Of a stretch of 25,029 nucleotides of DNA, positions 1 through 9,100 are shown in pieces. The first letter of the stretch is position 1; each line of letters starts with the position of its first letter. The notes under the pieces were generated by a model. That model ran no database searches, had not been told where the DNA came from, and saw only the letters and a list, made by a program, of their open reading frames with translations. This DNA is from Flammeovirgaceae bacterium UBA2338 (GTDB taxonomy: Bacteria > Bacteroidota > Bacteroidia > Cytophagales > Cyclobacteriaceae), in NCBI GenBank assembly GCA_002344795.1, contig DDUM01000099.1, positions 1-25,029 on the forward strand. Direction: 5' to 3'. Made by a program: the position numbers and the translations under genes.

Positions 1-32
1 TCAACCCTATTTAGGACTCTACACGACATCAA

Positions 33-172
33 GTGCAAAACCAACCACCACAAATGTGTGTTGTACTTACTGCTTCTGCATTCCCAACCACCCCAAGGGT
101 GCATCCTATCGACCCCGAGTGCAAAACCACCCACCCCGTCAGGGCATTTGACTTACTCCTTCCGCACATTCC
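33..172. repeat. Imperfect direct repeat, 86-base period
   Basis: Two copies of a unit of about 52 bases begin at 33 and 119. Both open with GTGCAAAACC and share ACTTACT exactly 86 bases apart (65 and 151), followed by a similar C/T-rich tail ending in ATTCC. The stretch just before each copy is also weakly similar, so the array may extend left of the window. It precedes the acyl-CoA oxidase-like gene. No open frame or known regulatory motif explains it. Confidence 0.55.
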
Positions 173-265
173 AGTATTCCTTTGTACTTTTATGTAATAG
201 TATTGAGTTCTGAGTCTTTAGTCCTTAGTAATAGAACCCAGACAACAAAACAACACCGATTATCT

Positions 266-2581
266 ATGCTCTCTAGTCCTTTACTTATCAACAACCCTGC
301 GCTATACGTATTCCTCCCTATCTACTATGTCGTGTGGTGCGATGCCGTGCTTACTCCCAGTGAAATCAAAACCATTCAGCAACTGGTGAACAGTCAGGAT
401 TGGCTAACTCCTGATGAAAAGACCTTCCTGCTTGCCCAACTCAACCCCGCCACTCCCCCTACCCCTGACGAACTCAAGAACTGGCTGGCAGAGATACAAA
501 AAGTAGCCAACCAGGCCAGTGCAGATAAAAAAGATGGGCTGGTAGATATCGGGTTGCAACTGGCCACCCTCCATGAGTCCAAAATAGAACTGAACGCAGG
601 AGCGAAAAAGGCTTTAAAGGAAATTGAATCTGCCCTGGGAGTAATCAGCAGCGAGTCGGCTTTTATCTTTAATGCCGCCCAGCGCAAAACCATTACCGAT
701 GAGCAAACCACAAAAGCTTCGTTTGATGTTGCCAGGATGACCAGTCTGCTGGATGGCGATCAGGCAGATATTATTAATAAGGTAAAAACCATCCTCTCCG
801 ACCCTGTATTCGAATACCTTGATACCGATAACCTGACAGAGCGAAGGGAAAAGGTATTGGAATGGTGTCACCTGCTGGCACACCAGGGCTTTGGTGCCAT
901 GGGCTTCCCCAAAGAATATGGTGGCGGTGGTAGCATGGTCAATTACTTCTCCATTATGGAAACCCTCAGCTACCACGACCTGAGCCTGGTGATCAAGTTT
1001 GGTGTGCAGTTTGGCCTTTGGGGAATGAGTGTCTACTTTCTGGGTACGGAAAAACACCATAAGAAATACATCAAAGACATCGGCACACTGGAGTTGCCCG
1101 GTTGTTTTGCCATGACAGAAACCGGACACGGCTCCAATGTAAAAGGCATCCTCACCACAGCAACCTACGACCACGAGGATCAAACTTTTGTTATTCACAC
1201 GCCCAGTGAAGAAGCACGTAAGGAGTACATCGGCAACGCTGCCCTTCACGGACAAGCGGCAACGGTATTTGCCAAACTCATTATCAACAAAAAGGATTAT
1301 GGTGTGAGTGCCTTCGTAGTTCCTTTGCGTGATAAACAAGGAAACCTGATTCCGGGAGTTACCATCAAAGACTGCGGAAGGAAGATGGGCTTGAATGGAG
1401 TGGACAATGGGATAATCTATTTCGATAATGTGCGCGTGCCCAAAGACGATATGCTGGATCGTTTTGCCAGTGTAGATGAAGATGGAAAATTTACCAGTCC
1501 CATTGCCAGTGACAACCGCAGGTTCTTTACCATGCTGGGCACATTGGTCGGTGGTCGCATCGGTATTCCCAGATCGGGTAATAGCGCCTCCAAGTCGGGA
1601 CTTACCATTGCTATTAAATATGGAGATCAGCGCAGGCAGTTTGGTCCGGAGCATGCCCCCGAAGTGCCGATCTTAAATTACAGAACCCATCAGCGCAGGC
1701 TCATGCCCTTACTGGCCAATGTATATGCCCTTCATTTTACACTGCAATATCTCACAGATCGGTTTATCAACCGCACGGATGAAGACATGCAGGAAATAGA
1801 AGCGCTGGCAGCGGGCATCAAAGCATTTACCACGTGGAACACCACCCGCACGCTACAGGAGTGTCGCGAGGCCTGTGGCGGAAAAGGTTACATGAGTGAA
1901 AACCGGATCGATGACCTCAAAAACGATACGGATGTGTATACTACTTTCGAGGGAGACAACACCGTGCTGATGCAATTGGTGGCCAAGAGCAGGCTCACAG
2001 AATTTAAGCAGGAGTTCAGCAACATCGACTTCTTTGGTATTCTCAATTATATAGGCACACAGGCCAAGACCTCCATCACAGAAATGAATCCCCTGACCAT
2101 CCGCAACACGGATGAAGATCATTTGCTGGATCCGGAGTTTCAATTGAGCGCATTCAAATACAGAGAAAAAGACATCCTTACATCTGCCGCAAAGCGACTA
2201 AAAAAACACCTCGACAGTGGCATGGATTCTTTTGATGCCTTTAACCAGACACAATTTCATTTGGTAAACGTGGGGCATGCCTACATTGAGAGAATCATTT
2301 TAGAACAATTTATTGCTCAGGTGGAGCGCACCGAAGACAAAGATTGCAAGGCAGTGCTGGAAAAGTTATGCGACTTGTTTGCGCTTACGCAAATAGAGAA
2401 GAACAAAGGTTGGTATCTCGAGCACGACTACATGGAAGGGGTGAAAACCAAAGCCATCCGAAAACTCATCAACAAACTATGTTGGGAAATTCGTCAGGAG
2501 GCAGTGCCGTTGGTGGAGGCCTTTAAGATTCCGGAGAGTTGTTTGGGAGCGCCTATTATTCAGGAAGTGAATAAGGAATAG
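266..2581 (+). CDS. Acyl-CoA oxidase-like flavoprotein with N-terminal TerB-like domain
   Basis: Likely an FAD enzyme that oxidises acyl-CoA to trans-2-enoyl-CoA, the first step of fatty-acid beta-oxidation. Numbering is from the ATG at 266 (771 residues); the frame opens upstream at a TTG at 182, but the extra 28 residues look non-conserved. Residues 1 to about 90 form a helical TerB-like domain. The acyl-CoA dehydrogenase/oxidase fold follows, with GFGAMGFPKEYGGGG near 207-222, CFAMTETGHGSNV at 280-292 and YTTFEGDN around residue 562, where the Glu is the expected catalytic base. The TFEGDN form and the long C-terminal helical part fit acyl-CoA oxidases better than classical dehydrogenases. 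Whether electrons go to oxygen or to an electron-transfer flavoprotein cannot be told. It appears monocistronic; no beta-oxidation genes lie beside it. Confidence 0.9.
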   Translation: MLSSPLLINNPALYVFLPIYYVVWCDAVLTPSEIKTIQQLVNSQDWLTPDEKTFLLAQLNPATPPTPDELKNWLAEIQKVANQASADKKDGLVDIGLQLATLHESKIELNAGAKKALKEIESALGVISSESAFIFNAAQRKTITDEQTTKASFDVARMTSLLDGDQADIINKVKTILSDPVFEYLDTDNLTERREKVLEWCHLLAHQGFGAMGFPKEYGGGGSMVNYFSIMETLSYHDLSLVIKFGVQFGLWGMSVYFLGTEKHHKKYIKDIGTLELPGCFAMTETGHGSNVKGILTTATYDHEDQTFVIHTPSEEARKEYIGNAALHGQAATVFAKLIINKKDYGVSAFVVPLRDKQGNLIPGVTIKDCGRKMGLNGVDNGIIYFDNVRVPKDDMLDRFASVDEDGKFTSPIASDNRRFFTMLGTLVGGRIGIPRSGNSASKSGLTIAIKYGDQRRQFGPEHAPEVPILNYRTHQRRLMPLLANVYALHFTLQYLTDRFINRTDEDMQEIEALAAGIKAFTTWNTTRTLQECREACGGKGYMSENRIDDLKNDTDVYTTFEGDNTVLMQLVAKSRLTEFKQEFSNIDFFGILNYIGTQAKTSITEMNPLTIRNTDEDHLLDPEFQLSAFKYREKDILTSAAKRLKKHLDSGMDSFDAFNQTQFHLVNVGHAYIERIILEQFIAQVERTEDKDCKAVLEKLCDLFALTQIEKNKGWYLEHDYMEGVKTKAIRKLINKLCWEIRQEAVPLVEAFKIPESCLGAPIIQEVNKE

Positions 2582-2583
2582 AA

Positions 2584-2610
2584 GCCGCAAAGGCACAAAG
2601 GCGCTGAGAC
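2584..2610 (+). repeat. Single arm of the CGCAAAGGCGC-type intergenic repeat
   Basis: CCGCAAAGGCACAAAGGCGC begins at 2585, immediately after the acyl-CoA oxidase-like stop codon. It is the left arm of the same imperfect inverted-repeat type found complete at 2877-2943, 9305-9395 and 9419-9488. No right arm follows within 50 bases; the next thing on the right is the DUF433 gene. I recognise the sequence style from many Bacteroidota intergenic regions but know of no formal family name. Confidence 0.6.
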
Positions 2611-2624
2611 CAAACTGCTTGTCT

Positions 2625-2843
2625 TTAAGCAACTCTTATTCTTTGCTCGCGATCAGCAGCAAAAGAGAGGCAAGCATTGATCTGATCTTTATTCAATTCT
2701 GGAAAATCAGCAATAATTTCCTTTTTCGACATTCCATTAGCCAACCAGTTAAGCACATCATACACGGATATCCTTGTTCCTTTAATGCAAGGACGACCGA
2801 ACCGCTTTTCCGGAACTACTTCAATATATTGGTTATAGCTCAT
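2625..2843 (-). CDS. DUF433 domain protein (antitoxin-type, orphan)
   Basis: Small 72-residue protein matching the DUF433 pattern: an N-terminal strand segment, then GRPCIKGTRISVYDVLNWLA, then a helix-turn-helix-like stretch ending in CLSFAADREQ. DUF433 proteins usually act as the DNA-binding antitoxin half of a pair with a DUF5615 PIN-like nuclease encoded directly downstream. Here the downstream space on the minus strand is only about 40 bases before the convergent acyl-CoA oxidase-like gene ends, so no toxin gene is present. I chose the ATG at 2843 over a TTG two codons upstream. The coding frame is intact, with no stops. The gene lies between arms of an intergenic repeat, which suggests it was moved or left behind as a remnant. 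Regulation of other loci in trans is possible but unsupported. Confidence 0.85.
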   Translation of the reverse strand: MSYNQYIEVVPEKRFGRPCIKGTRISVYDVLNWLANGMSKKEIIADFPELNKDQINACLSFAADREQRIRVA

Positions 2844-2876
2844 AGTCAAATTTTAGATCAAAACTTATAATGATCA

Positions 2877-2943
2877 GGCCACAAAGGCACGAAGACACTG
2901 AGAGATGGAATACAGCTTTGCACCTTTGCGGCTCTACGGTAAA
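2877..2943. repeat. Imperfect inverted repeat, CGCAAAGGCGC type
   Basis: Left arm 2877-2904 contains CCACAAAGGCACGAAGACAC; right arm 2916-2943 contains CTTTGCACCTTTGCGG and ends in CGGTAAA. The arms are roughly complementary around a short centre and could fold as a hairpin. The element lies upstream of the DUF433 gene and about 130 bases before the ligase gene, with no coding function. Confidence 0.65.
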
Positions 2944-3013
2944 ATCACTTCTGGATGCTCCCCATGGAACCTCCAACGGGTTGAGCGAAAGAAATAAAGA
3001 TCAGTTTTTGCCC

Positions 3014-3025
3014 TGACAATTGTCA
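3014..3025. promoter_or_regulatory. Perfect 12-bp palindrome upstream of the ligase operon
   Basis: TGACAATTGTCA is a perfect palindrome about 50 bases before the ligase start codon, a plausible place for a dimeric repressor to bind. A 12-bp palindrome is expected several times by chance in 25 kb, so the position is the only support. Confidence 0.25.
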
Positions 3026-3074
3026 TTCAACCGCCAAGGCCATTCTCCTATCTTAATGGTATAAAATAGTCAGG

Positions 3075-4925
3075 ATGGGAGATAACAAAGTTGACAAATT
3101 GCATGACGAATACCGTGCAAAGTTCATAAGACATCTGCTCAGCGATGTGCAAACACTGGACTTAATGATTGAACGCGGTTTGATCGAATCCGGCATCAGG
3201 CGCATGGGTGCGGAACAGGAGTTGTGCCTTGTAAAACCTGACTACAGTCCTGCATCCAGTGCCATGGAAGTACTGGAAGAAATCAATGATCCGCATTTTA
3301 CCACAGAGCTTGCACTGTACAACCTGGAAGCCAATTTGGATCCACTGGAAATAAAAGGAGATTGCTTTACGCAAACTCACCAGCAATTAAAAACCTTACT
3401 TCACAAAGCACAGGAAGCTGCCAAGAGATTTGATAATAAGATTATACTCACGGGCATCCTGCCTACCATCAGAAGAAAAGAGCTCTCCCTCAACTACCTG
3501 AGCCCCATACCGCGCTACAAGCAACTGAACGATGTCATACGTGAATTACGAGGCAGTGATTTTAGTCTGCATTTACGAGGAGTGGATGAACTTACACTAC
3601 TACACGATTCCACTTTATTCGAAGCTTGCAATACCAGTTTTCAATTGCACCTTCAACTCGATCCTGCAGACATGGTGGCCAGTTATAACTGGGCGCAGGC
3701 CATTGCTGGTCCAGTATTATCAGTTTGCACCAACTCACCCCTATTGTTGGGCAAAGAACTGTGGAGTGAAACCCGCATCGCGTTGTTTCAGCAAAGCGTA
3801 GATACCCGCAATGCCTCTGACTTATCCGTAGACCGTGAAGCAAGAGTTTCCTTTGGTACCGAATGGTTGAAAGGATCTATCACCGATATATTCAAGGATG
3901 ATATTGCACGGCATGCTATGATATTATCTACCGAATTGAATGAAGATTCAATGGAACAGCTGGACAAAGGAGAAATGCCGACCTTGCGTGCATTAAGAAT
4001 TCACAACGGTACTGTGTACAGATGGAACCGGCCGTGCTATGGTGTTGCTGATGGGAAAGCCCACCTTCGTATCGAAAACAGGTACATTCCCTCAGGTCCA
4101 ACTATGGAAGATGAGGTCGCCAACTTTGCCTTTTGGATTGGTCTGATGTTAGGAAGACCCGCCCAATATGATCATGTGGATAAGCTGATGGACTTTCGAG
4201 ATGTGAAAGCTAATTTCATTAACGCTGCCCGCGTGGGTAAGGAGATTCAACTGCATTGGATGGGGAAAACCATTTCATCCCGTGAGTTGATCACAAGGGA
4301 ACTCCTTCCTTTGGCTTATGCCGGATTGCGCAAGGCCGGAGTAGACGAACAGGACATTGACAGGTATCTCCAGGTTATTGAATTAAGAACCAACCGCAAG
4401 ACTGGGTCGCAATGGACTGTAAACACTTACAGAAACTTTAGAAAAATCCTTAAGCAAGACGATGCCCTAAAAGCCCTGACAGAGATAATGTATAAACAAC
4501 AGTCTACTGACCTACCCTTGCACAGTTGGAGTGTTCCGCAATCACCACCTCCGCATTATCCGCAATACAACAACAAACTCGCCCACGAAATAATGACGAC
4601 AAATCTGTTTACCGTAAATCCTAATGATCATGCAGATCTTGTCTATCATATCATGCAATGGAAAAACATTCATCACGTACCCGTAATTGATACACACGAT
4701 CATTTGGTGGGGATACTTACTTCCAAAAACATAACCAATGAAACCAACACCCATAAGGAAGTAAGGGAAGTTATGGTGACCGGAGTGAAGACCGCCCCAC
4801 CAGAGATGAATGCGGATGAAGCTGCCCAAATTATGTTGAATGAAAAGATCGGATGCTTGCCCATCATTAATAAAGACAAGCTGATAGGAATCATCACTCG
4901 GAATGATATTGTAACACGCCATTAA
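3075..4925 (+). CDS. GCS2-type carboxylate-amine ligase with C-terminal CBS pair
   Basis: A 616-residue protein. Residues 20-470 match the glutamate-cysteine ligase family 2 (GCS2) fold: GAEQEL at 45-50, NLEANLDPLEIKG at 83-95 and LRIENRYIPSGPTMEDEVAN at 331-350, which carry the acidic ATP/metal ligands and substrate-binding arginines of that family. Members join the gamma-carboxyl of glutamate to an amine using ATP; the true amine here is unknown. Residues 503-555 and 562-616 are two CBS repeats (VPVID...LVGILTS and LPIINKDKLIGIITRND), a Bateman module that normally binds adenine nucleotides and would make the ligase responsive to energy state. The stop overlaps the start of the next gene (TAATG), so the two are probably translationally coupled. 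No glutathione synthetase is nearby, so I would not name it gshA. Confidence 0.85.
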   Translation: MGDNKVDKLHDEYRAKFIRHLLSDVQTLDLMIERGLIESGIRRMGAEQELCLVKPDYSPASSAMEVLEEINDPHFTTELALYNLEANLDPLEIKGDCFTQTHQQLKTLLHKAQEAAKRFDNKIILTGILPTIRRKELSLNYLSPIPRYKQLNDVIRELRGSDFSLHLRGVDELTLLHDSTLFEACNTSFQLHLQLDPADMVASYNWAQAIAGPVLSVCTNSPLLLGKELWSETRIALFQQSVDTRNASDLSVDREARVSFGTEWLKGSITDIFKDDIARHAMILSTELNEDSMEQLDKGEMPTLRALRIHNGTVYRWNRPCYGVADGKAHLRIENRYIPSGPTMEDEVANFAFWIGLMLGRPAQYDHVDKLMDFRDVKANFINAARVGKEIQLHWMGKTISSRELITRELLPLAYAGLRKAGVDEQDIDRYLQVIELRTNRKTGSQWTVNTYRNFRKILKQDDALKALTEIMYKQQSTDLPLHSWSVPQSPPPHYPQYNNKLAHEIMTTNLFTVNPNDHADLVYHIMQWKNIHHVPVIDTHDHLVGILTSKNITNETNTHKEVREVMVTGVKTAPPEMNADEAAQIMLNEKIGCLPIINKDKLIGIITRNDIVTRH

Positions 4926-6100
4926 TGATTGACATATACAGTAAGGCCCTTCAGCAAACCATTCAGGTAGATCGGATCATTAATCATGTAACAGGAAAAG
5001 ACCCAGGCCCTACCCTCATCTTCTTTGCCGGTATTCACGGCAATGAGCCAGCGGGTGTGTTTGCTTTACACGAAGTGCTTGCTGCGTTGCATGAACAAAA
5101 AAATTTACTGAAGGGAACCGTTATTGGTATTACAGGAAATATGAAAGCCTTGTCCAACGGACTTCGTTATGTTGATACTGACCTGAACAGAATATGGACA
5201 TCCAATGGTGTGATGAAGAATGCCAATGAACTAAATTATGCAGAAAAGGAAGAGCAACAAGACTTAATGAAACACCTCAGTAAAGCCATCAAACAAAATG
5301 ATGGACCCTTTTATTTCCTTGATCTTCACACCACTTCGGGATCCACCCCACCTTTTATTACCATTAACGATACAATCCTGAATCGAAAATTCGCGCTTCA
5401 ATTTCAGGTGCCTGTCATACTCGGCATAGAAGAATACCTGACTGGTCCCCTTCTTAGTTATATCAATGAATGGGGTTATGTTTCGCTGGGTTATGAATCA
5501 GGGCAACATGATGAGGTGGATTCCATAAAAAACCACAAACATTTTATTACCAAAGCAATGCAACTAACGGGTTTGATAGATGCGCCAGAACCTAATCCAT
5601 CAATCAACTCCCATTCAGACTATTTCTACGAAATCATCTACCGGCATCACCTTCAACAGGGTGATCAATTTGCAATGTGTATTGGTTTTAAAAACTTCCA
5701 GCCAATTGCAAAAGGCCAACGACTGGCAAAGCACAATGGGAATTGGCTTGAAGCTAAAGAGAATGGAATAATTTTTATGCCACTTTATCAGGAACAGGGT
5801 AATGACGGCTACTTTCTTATTCGGAAAATTCCTTTATTCGTCCTTAAGTTGTCACAGATCATAAGGAAGGCGAGACTCGATAATTGGCTTACCTTTCTAC
5901 CCGGTATCAGGTGGAAGGACACCCATAAGACCACCATCCAGGTCGATCAAAAAATAGCCCGGTTTTTTGCCCGTGATTTTCTTCACCTCATGGGCTACAG
6001 GGTAAAGCAAAAAGTTACGCAATACTTGATTGCCACTAAAAGAGAAAACCACATTGCGGGTAAAGCCTACCAACACGAACCCTGGCTAAAAAGCAGTTAG
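4925..6100 (+). CDS. Aspartoacylase / succinylglutamate desuccinylase family metallohydrolase
   Basis: A 391-residue cytoplasmic protein without a signal peptide. It carries the zinc motif HGNE (His38, Glu41) in FFAGIHGNEPAG, DLNRIW at 86-91 (the substrate-binding Asn-Arg), a third zinc ligand His135 in FLDLHTTSGS, and the likely catalytic Glu191 in YESGQHDE. This is the AstE/AspA branch of the M14 carboxypeptidase fold, whose members remove acyl groups from N-acylated amino acids. The ATG shares one base with the stop codon of the upstream ligase, which points to a joint pathway: the ligase may make an amide or gamma-glutamyl compound and this enzyme cleaves or trims one. The true substrate is unknown; arginine-catabolism genes, which would support AstE, are absent. 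The C-terminal 70 residues are basic and less conserved in appearance. Confidence 0.88.
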   Translation: MIDIYSKALQQTIQVDRIINHVTGKDPGPTLIFFAGIHGNEPAGVFALHEVLAALHEQKNLLKGTVIGITGNMKALSNGLRYVDTDLNRIWTSNGVMKNANELNYAEKEEQQDLMKHLSKAIKQNDGPFYFLDLHTTSGSTPPFITINDTILNRKFALQFQVPVILGIEEYLTGPLLSYINEWGYVSLGYESGQHDEVDSIKNHKHFITKAMQLTGLIDAPEPNPSINSHSDYFYEIIYRHHLQQGDQFAMCIGFKNFQPIAKGQRLAKHNGNWLEAKENGIIFMPLYQEQGNDGYFLIRKIPLFVLKLSQIIRKARLDNWLTFLPGIRWKDTHKTTIQVDQKIARFFARDFLHLMGYRVKQKVTQYLIATKRENHIAGKAYQHEPWLKSS

Positions 6101-6118
6101 CCGTCTGAGTATTCTCAC

Positions 6119-6134
6119 TTGTGCTCATGCACAA
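6119..6134 (+). terminator. Possible hairpin after the ligase/deacylase operon
   Basis: TTGTGC-TCAT-GCACAA forms a perfect 6-bp stem with a 4-base loop 19 bases after the deacylase stop and 40 bases before the next gene. The following ATTTCT is only weakly T-rich, so it may be a weak terminator or a small operator. Confidence 0.4.
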
Positions 6135-6174
6135 ATTTCTCTAATTAGCATACTAGTCTTTAACATTACCTCTT

Positions 6175-9100
6175 ATGCGAATATTATCCATCCTTACCCT
6201 CCTCTTTCTAGTATCAGCAACGTCATTTTCCCAGCAACTGGACATGTCCCTGTTCAAAGACATCAAACCCCGCAACATCGGTCCGGCCGGAATGAGTGGG
6301 CGCGTTACCGCCATTGATGTGGTGGAGTCTAACCCCGACATTATATTTATTGGCACTGCGTCCGGTGGATTATGGAAATCCGAAAACGGAGGCACCAGCT
6401 TCACCCCTATTTTTGAAAATGAAAAGGCCGCCTCTGTGGGTGCGGTAGCCGTGAACCAAAAGAATCCGGCAGAGATCTGGATAGGCACGGGAGAAGGAAA
6501 TCCCCGTAACAGTCTGAACAGTGGCAATGGGGTATACAAATCGATAGATGGCGGTAAAACGTGGCAGCACATGGGGTTGGAAGGTACGCGCAACATTCAT
6601 CGTGTCATCATCCATCGCGACAATCCTAATGTCGTATATGTGGGGGCTATCGGTTCTCCCTGGGGTGAGCAACAAGATCGTGGTGTATACAAAACAGCAG
6701 ACGGAGGTAAAACCTGGAGGAAGACATTATACGTAGACCCAAAAACAGGTATAGGCGATATGGTGGTGGACCCTACCAATCCCAACAAAATCATAGCCGC
6801 CATGTGGGAACACAGAAGATGGCCCTGGTATTTCAATTCCGGTGGACCGGGATCAGGGTTGTACATCTCCTATGATGCGGGTGAAACCTGGAAAAAGAAA
6901 ACATCAGTAAATGGTTTGCCCAAAGGCGATCTGGGAAGAATTGGATTAGCAATAGCCGCGAGCAGCCCCAACATTGTCTATGCGCTGGTGGAAGCCAAAA
7001 AGACAGGCCTGTACAAATCGGAAGATGGTGGTGAGAACTGGAGTCTCGTATCCACCAAAAATATAGGAGGTCGCCCCTTCTACTATGCCGACATCTTTGT
7101 TGATCCCAAAAATGAAAACAGAATTTACAATCTTCATACTTACGTGGATGTAAGTAACGATGGGGGAAAAACATTTGAACGGTTGATTGACCCTTCCCTT
7201 GTACACGTAGACAACCACGCCTGGTATGTGCACCCTGAATATCCAAGTTTTTTAATCTGTGGTAACGATGGAGGAGCAGTCATTTCTCGCGATCGTGGAA
7301 AGACCTGGCGTTTTATAGAGAACATGCCCCTGGCACAATTCTATCATATCAACGTAGACAATCAACTTCCCTACAATGTATATGGTGGTTTACAAGACAA
7401 CGGCAGCTGGCGCGGACCCAGTCAGGTATGGAGAAGGTATGGCATACGCAATATGTATTGGGACCGCGTGGGCGGTGGTGATGGCTTTGATGTAGCCCCA
7501 GACCCCATGAGTGAAGACCGATACGGATATAGTTTATCCCAAGGCGGTAACATCTCCCGCTTTGATTTAAAAACGGGAAGTCGTCAAGGTATCAAACCAT
7601 TCCTTGCCAGCGGTGAAGAACTGCGTTTCAACTGGAACGCTGCACTGGCCATTGACCCCATAGACAAGACTACGATTTATGTAGGCACACAGTATGTGAT
7701 GAAGTCTACCGACCGTGGTGCCACATGGGAAAAGGTATCTCCCGACCTCACCACCAACGATCCTGAAAAGCAGAAACAGGCAACAACCGGTGGTTTGTCT
7801 TTGGACAATAGTGGCGCAGAAAATCATACCACCATCCTCACCATTGCGCCAAGCCCGCTACAAAAAGGAGTCATGTGGGTAGGTACTGATGATGGGAATG
7901 TGCAATTGACTACCAATGGTGGACAGACATGGACCAACATGATCAGTAAGATGCCAGGTGCACCCAAGCAAGCCTGGATTGCTCAGATCAGGGCATCCAG
8001 CCATAGTGTGAATGAGGCATTTGTTGTCATCAACAACTACAGACAAAATGATTGGAGTCCTTATTTGTACCGCACCAAAGACATGGGCAAAACCTGGACG
8101 CGGATTGCCAGCGATCAAAATGTATATGGATATGCCCTTTCTGTGGTACAGGATCCGGTAGTACCTAATCTTATATTCCTGGGAACAGAATACGGACTTT
8201 ACATTTCTATAGATGATGCGAAGACGTGGACCAAGTGGACCAGCGGCTACCCTACTGTGTCTACCATGGACATGGAAATTCAAACACGGGAAGCGGATCT
8301 TGTATTGGGTACGTTTGGCAGAGCAGTATGGATATTGGATGACATTCGTCCACTGCGTGAACTGGCGAAGACAGGGTACAACACTACATTAGCCAAAGAC
8401 ATCAAGACCTTTGACACACCTACGGCTTACATCATCAATCAGGGCGAGGCCGGTGGATACAGAAGTACCGGAGATGGTCTGTATGAAGGAGAGAACAAAA
8501 AGCCAAGTGCATGGATTACCTATTATCTGAAAGATTTGAAAAAGGTTGCCAACGAAAAGGATTCTGCAAAGGCCACCGTGATGGTGTATGACAATTACAA
8601 CAAATTAATTAGAACACTTCAGCAACAACCGAAGAAAGGCTTTAACAGAATCATGTGGGATTTGGATATAAAAGGAACCCGCATGCCCGATACAAAAAAA
8701 CCAAAAGCAGATGCTGCTGAGCGAGGCGGAAGAAGTGTAACACCGGGTAACTATAAAGTAGTGGTGTCGTATAACGGATTTAAAGATTCAACAAAAGTAG
8801 AAGTAAAGCTGGATCCTAATATCCCAATGACGGTCAATGAGCTGAATGAAAAAGCCGCCCTCATCGATAAGTTTAACAGTATAGCAGAAGTAGCTACCGA
8901 TAAAACCGATCGATTGAATGATTCAAAAGAGACAGTGGATTTGATATTGACACAATTAAAAGCGCAAGGAAATACCAATGCCGACTTGAAACAACGTGCG
9001 GATTCTGTAAAGTCTACAATCAGCAAACTCTTACTTCGAATCAATCCACGAGAAGACATACAAGGCTTCAGTGATGATCCCAATCTGGTGAGTGAGCAAC

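Noticed and set aside
614..1654. A 346-codon open frame on the minus strand
   Set aside because: It lies wholly inside the acyl-CoA oxidase-like gene, has no domain pattern, and is a shadow of the conserved plus-strand frame.
2581..2625. DUF5615 toxin gene expected downstream of DUF433
   Set aside because: Only about 40 bases are free before the convergent gene ends, and no start or fragment of such a protein is readable there.
2619..2870. An 83-codon plus-strand frame over the DUF433 gene
   Set aside because: The minus-strand reading gives a clear DUF433 protein; the plus-strand product shows no family pattern.
4542..4922. A 126-codon minus-strand frame
   Set aside because: It is antisense to the CBS domains of the ligase and shows no recognisable protein features.
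3075..4925. Naming the ligase gshA
   Set aside because: GCS2-family members use varied amines, the CBS fusion and deacylase partner are unusual for glutathione synthesis, and no gshB is present.
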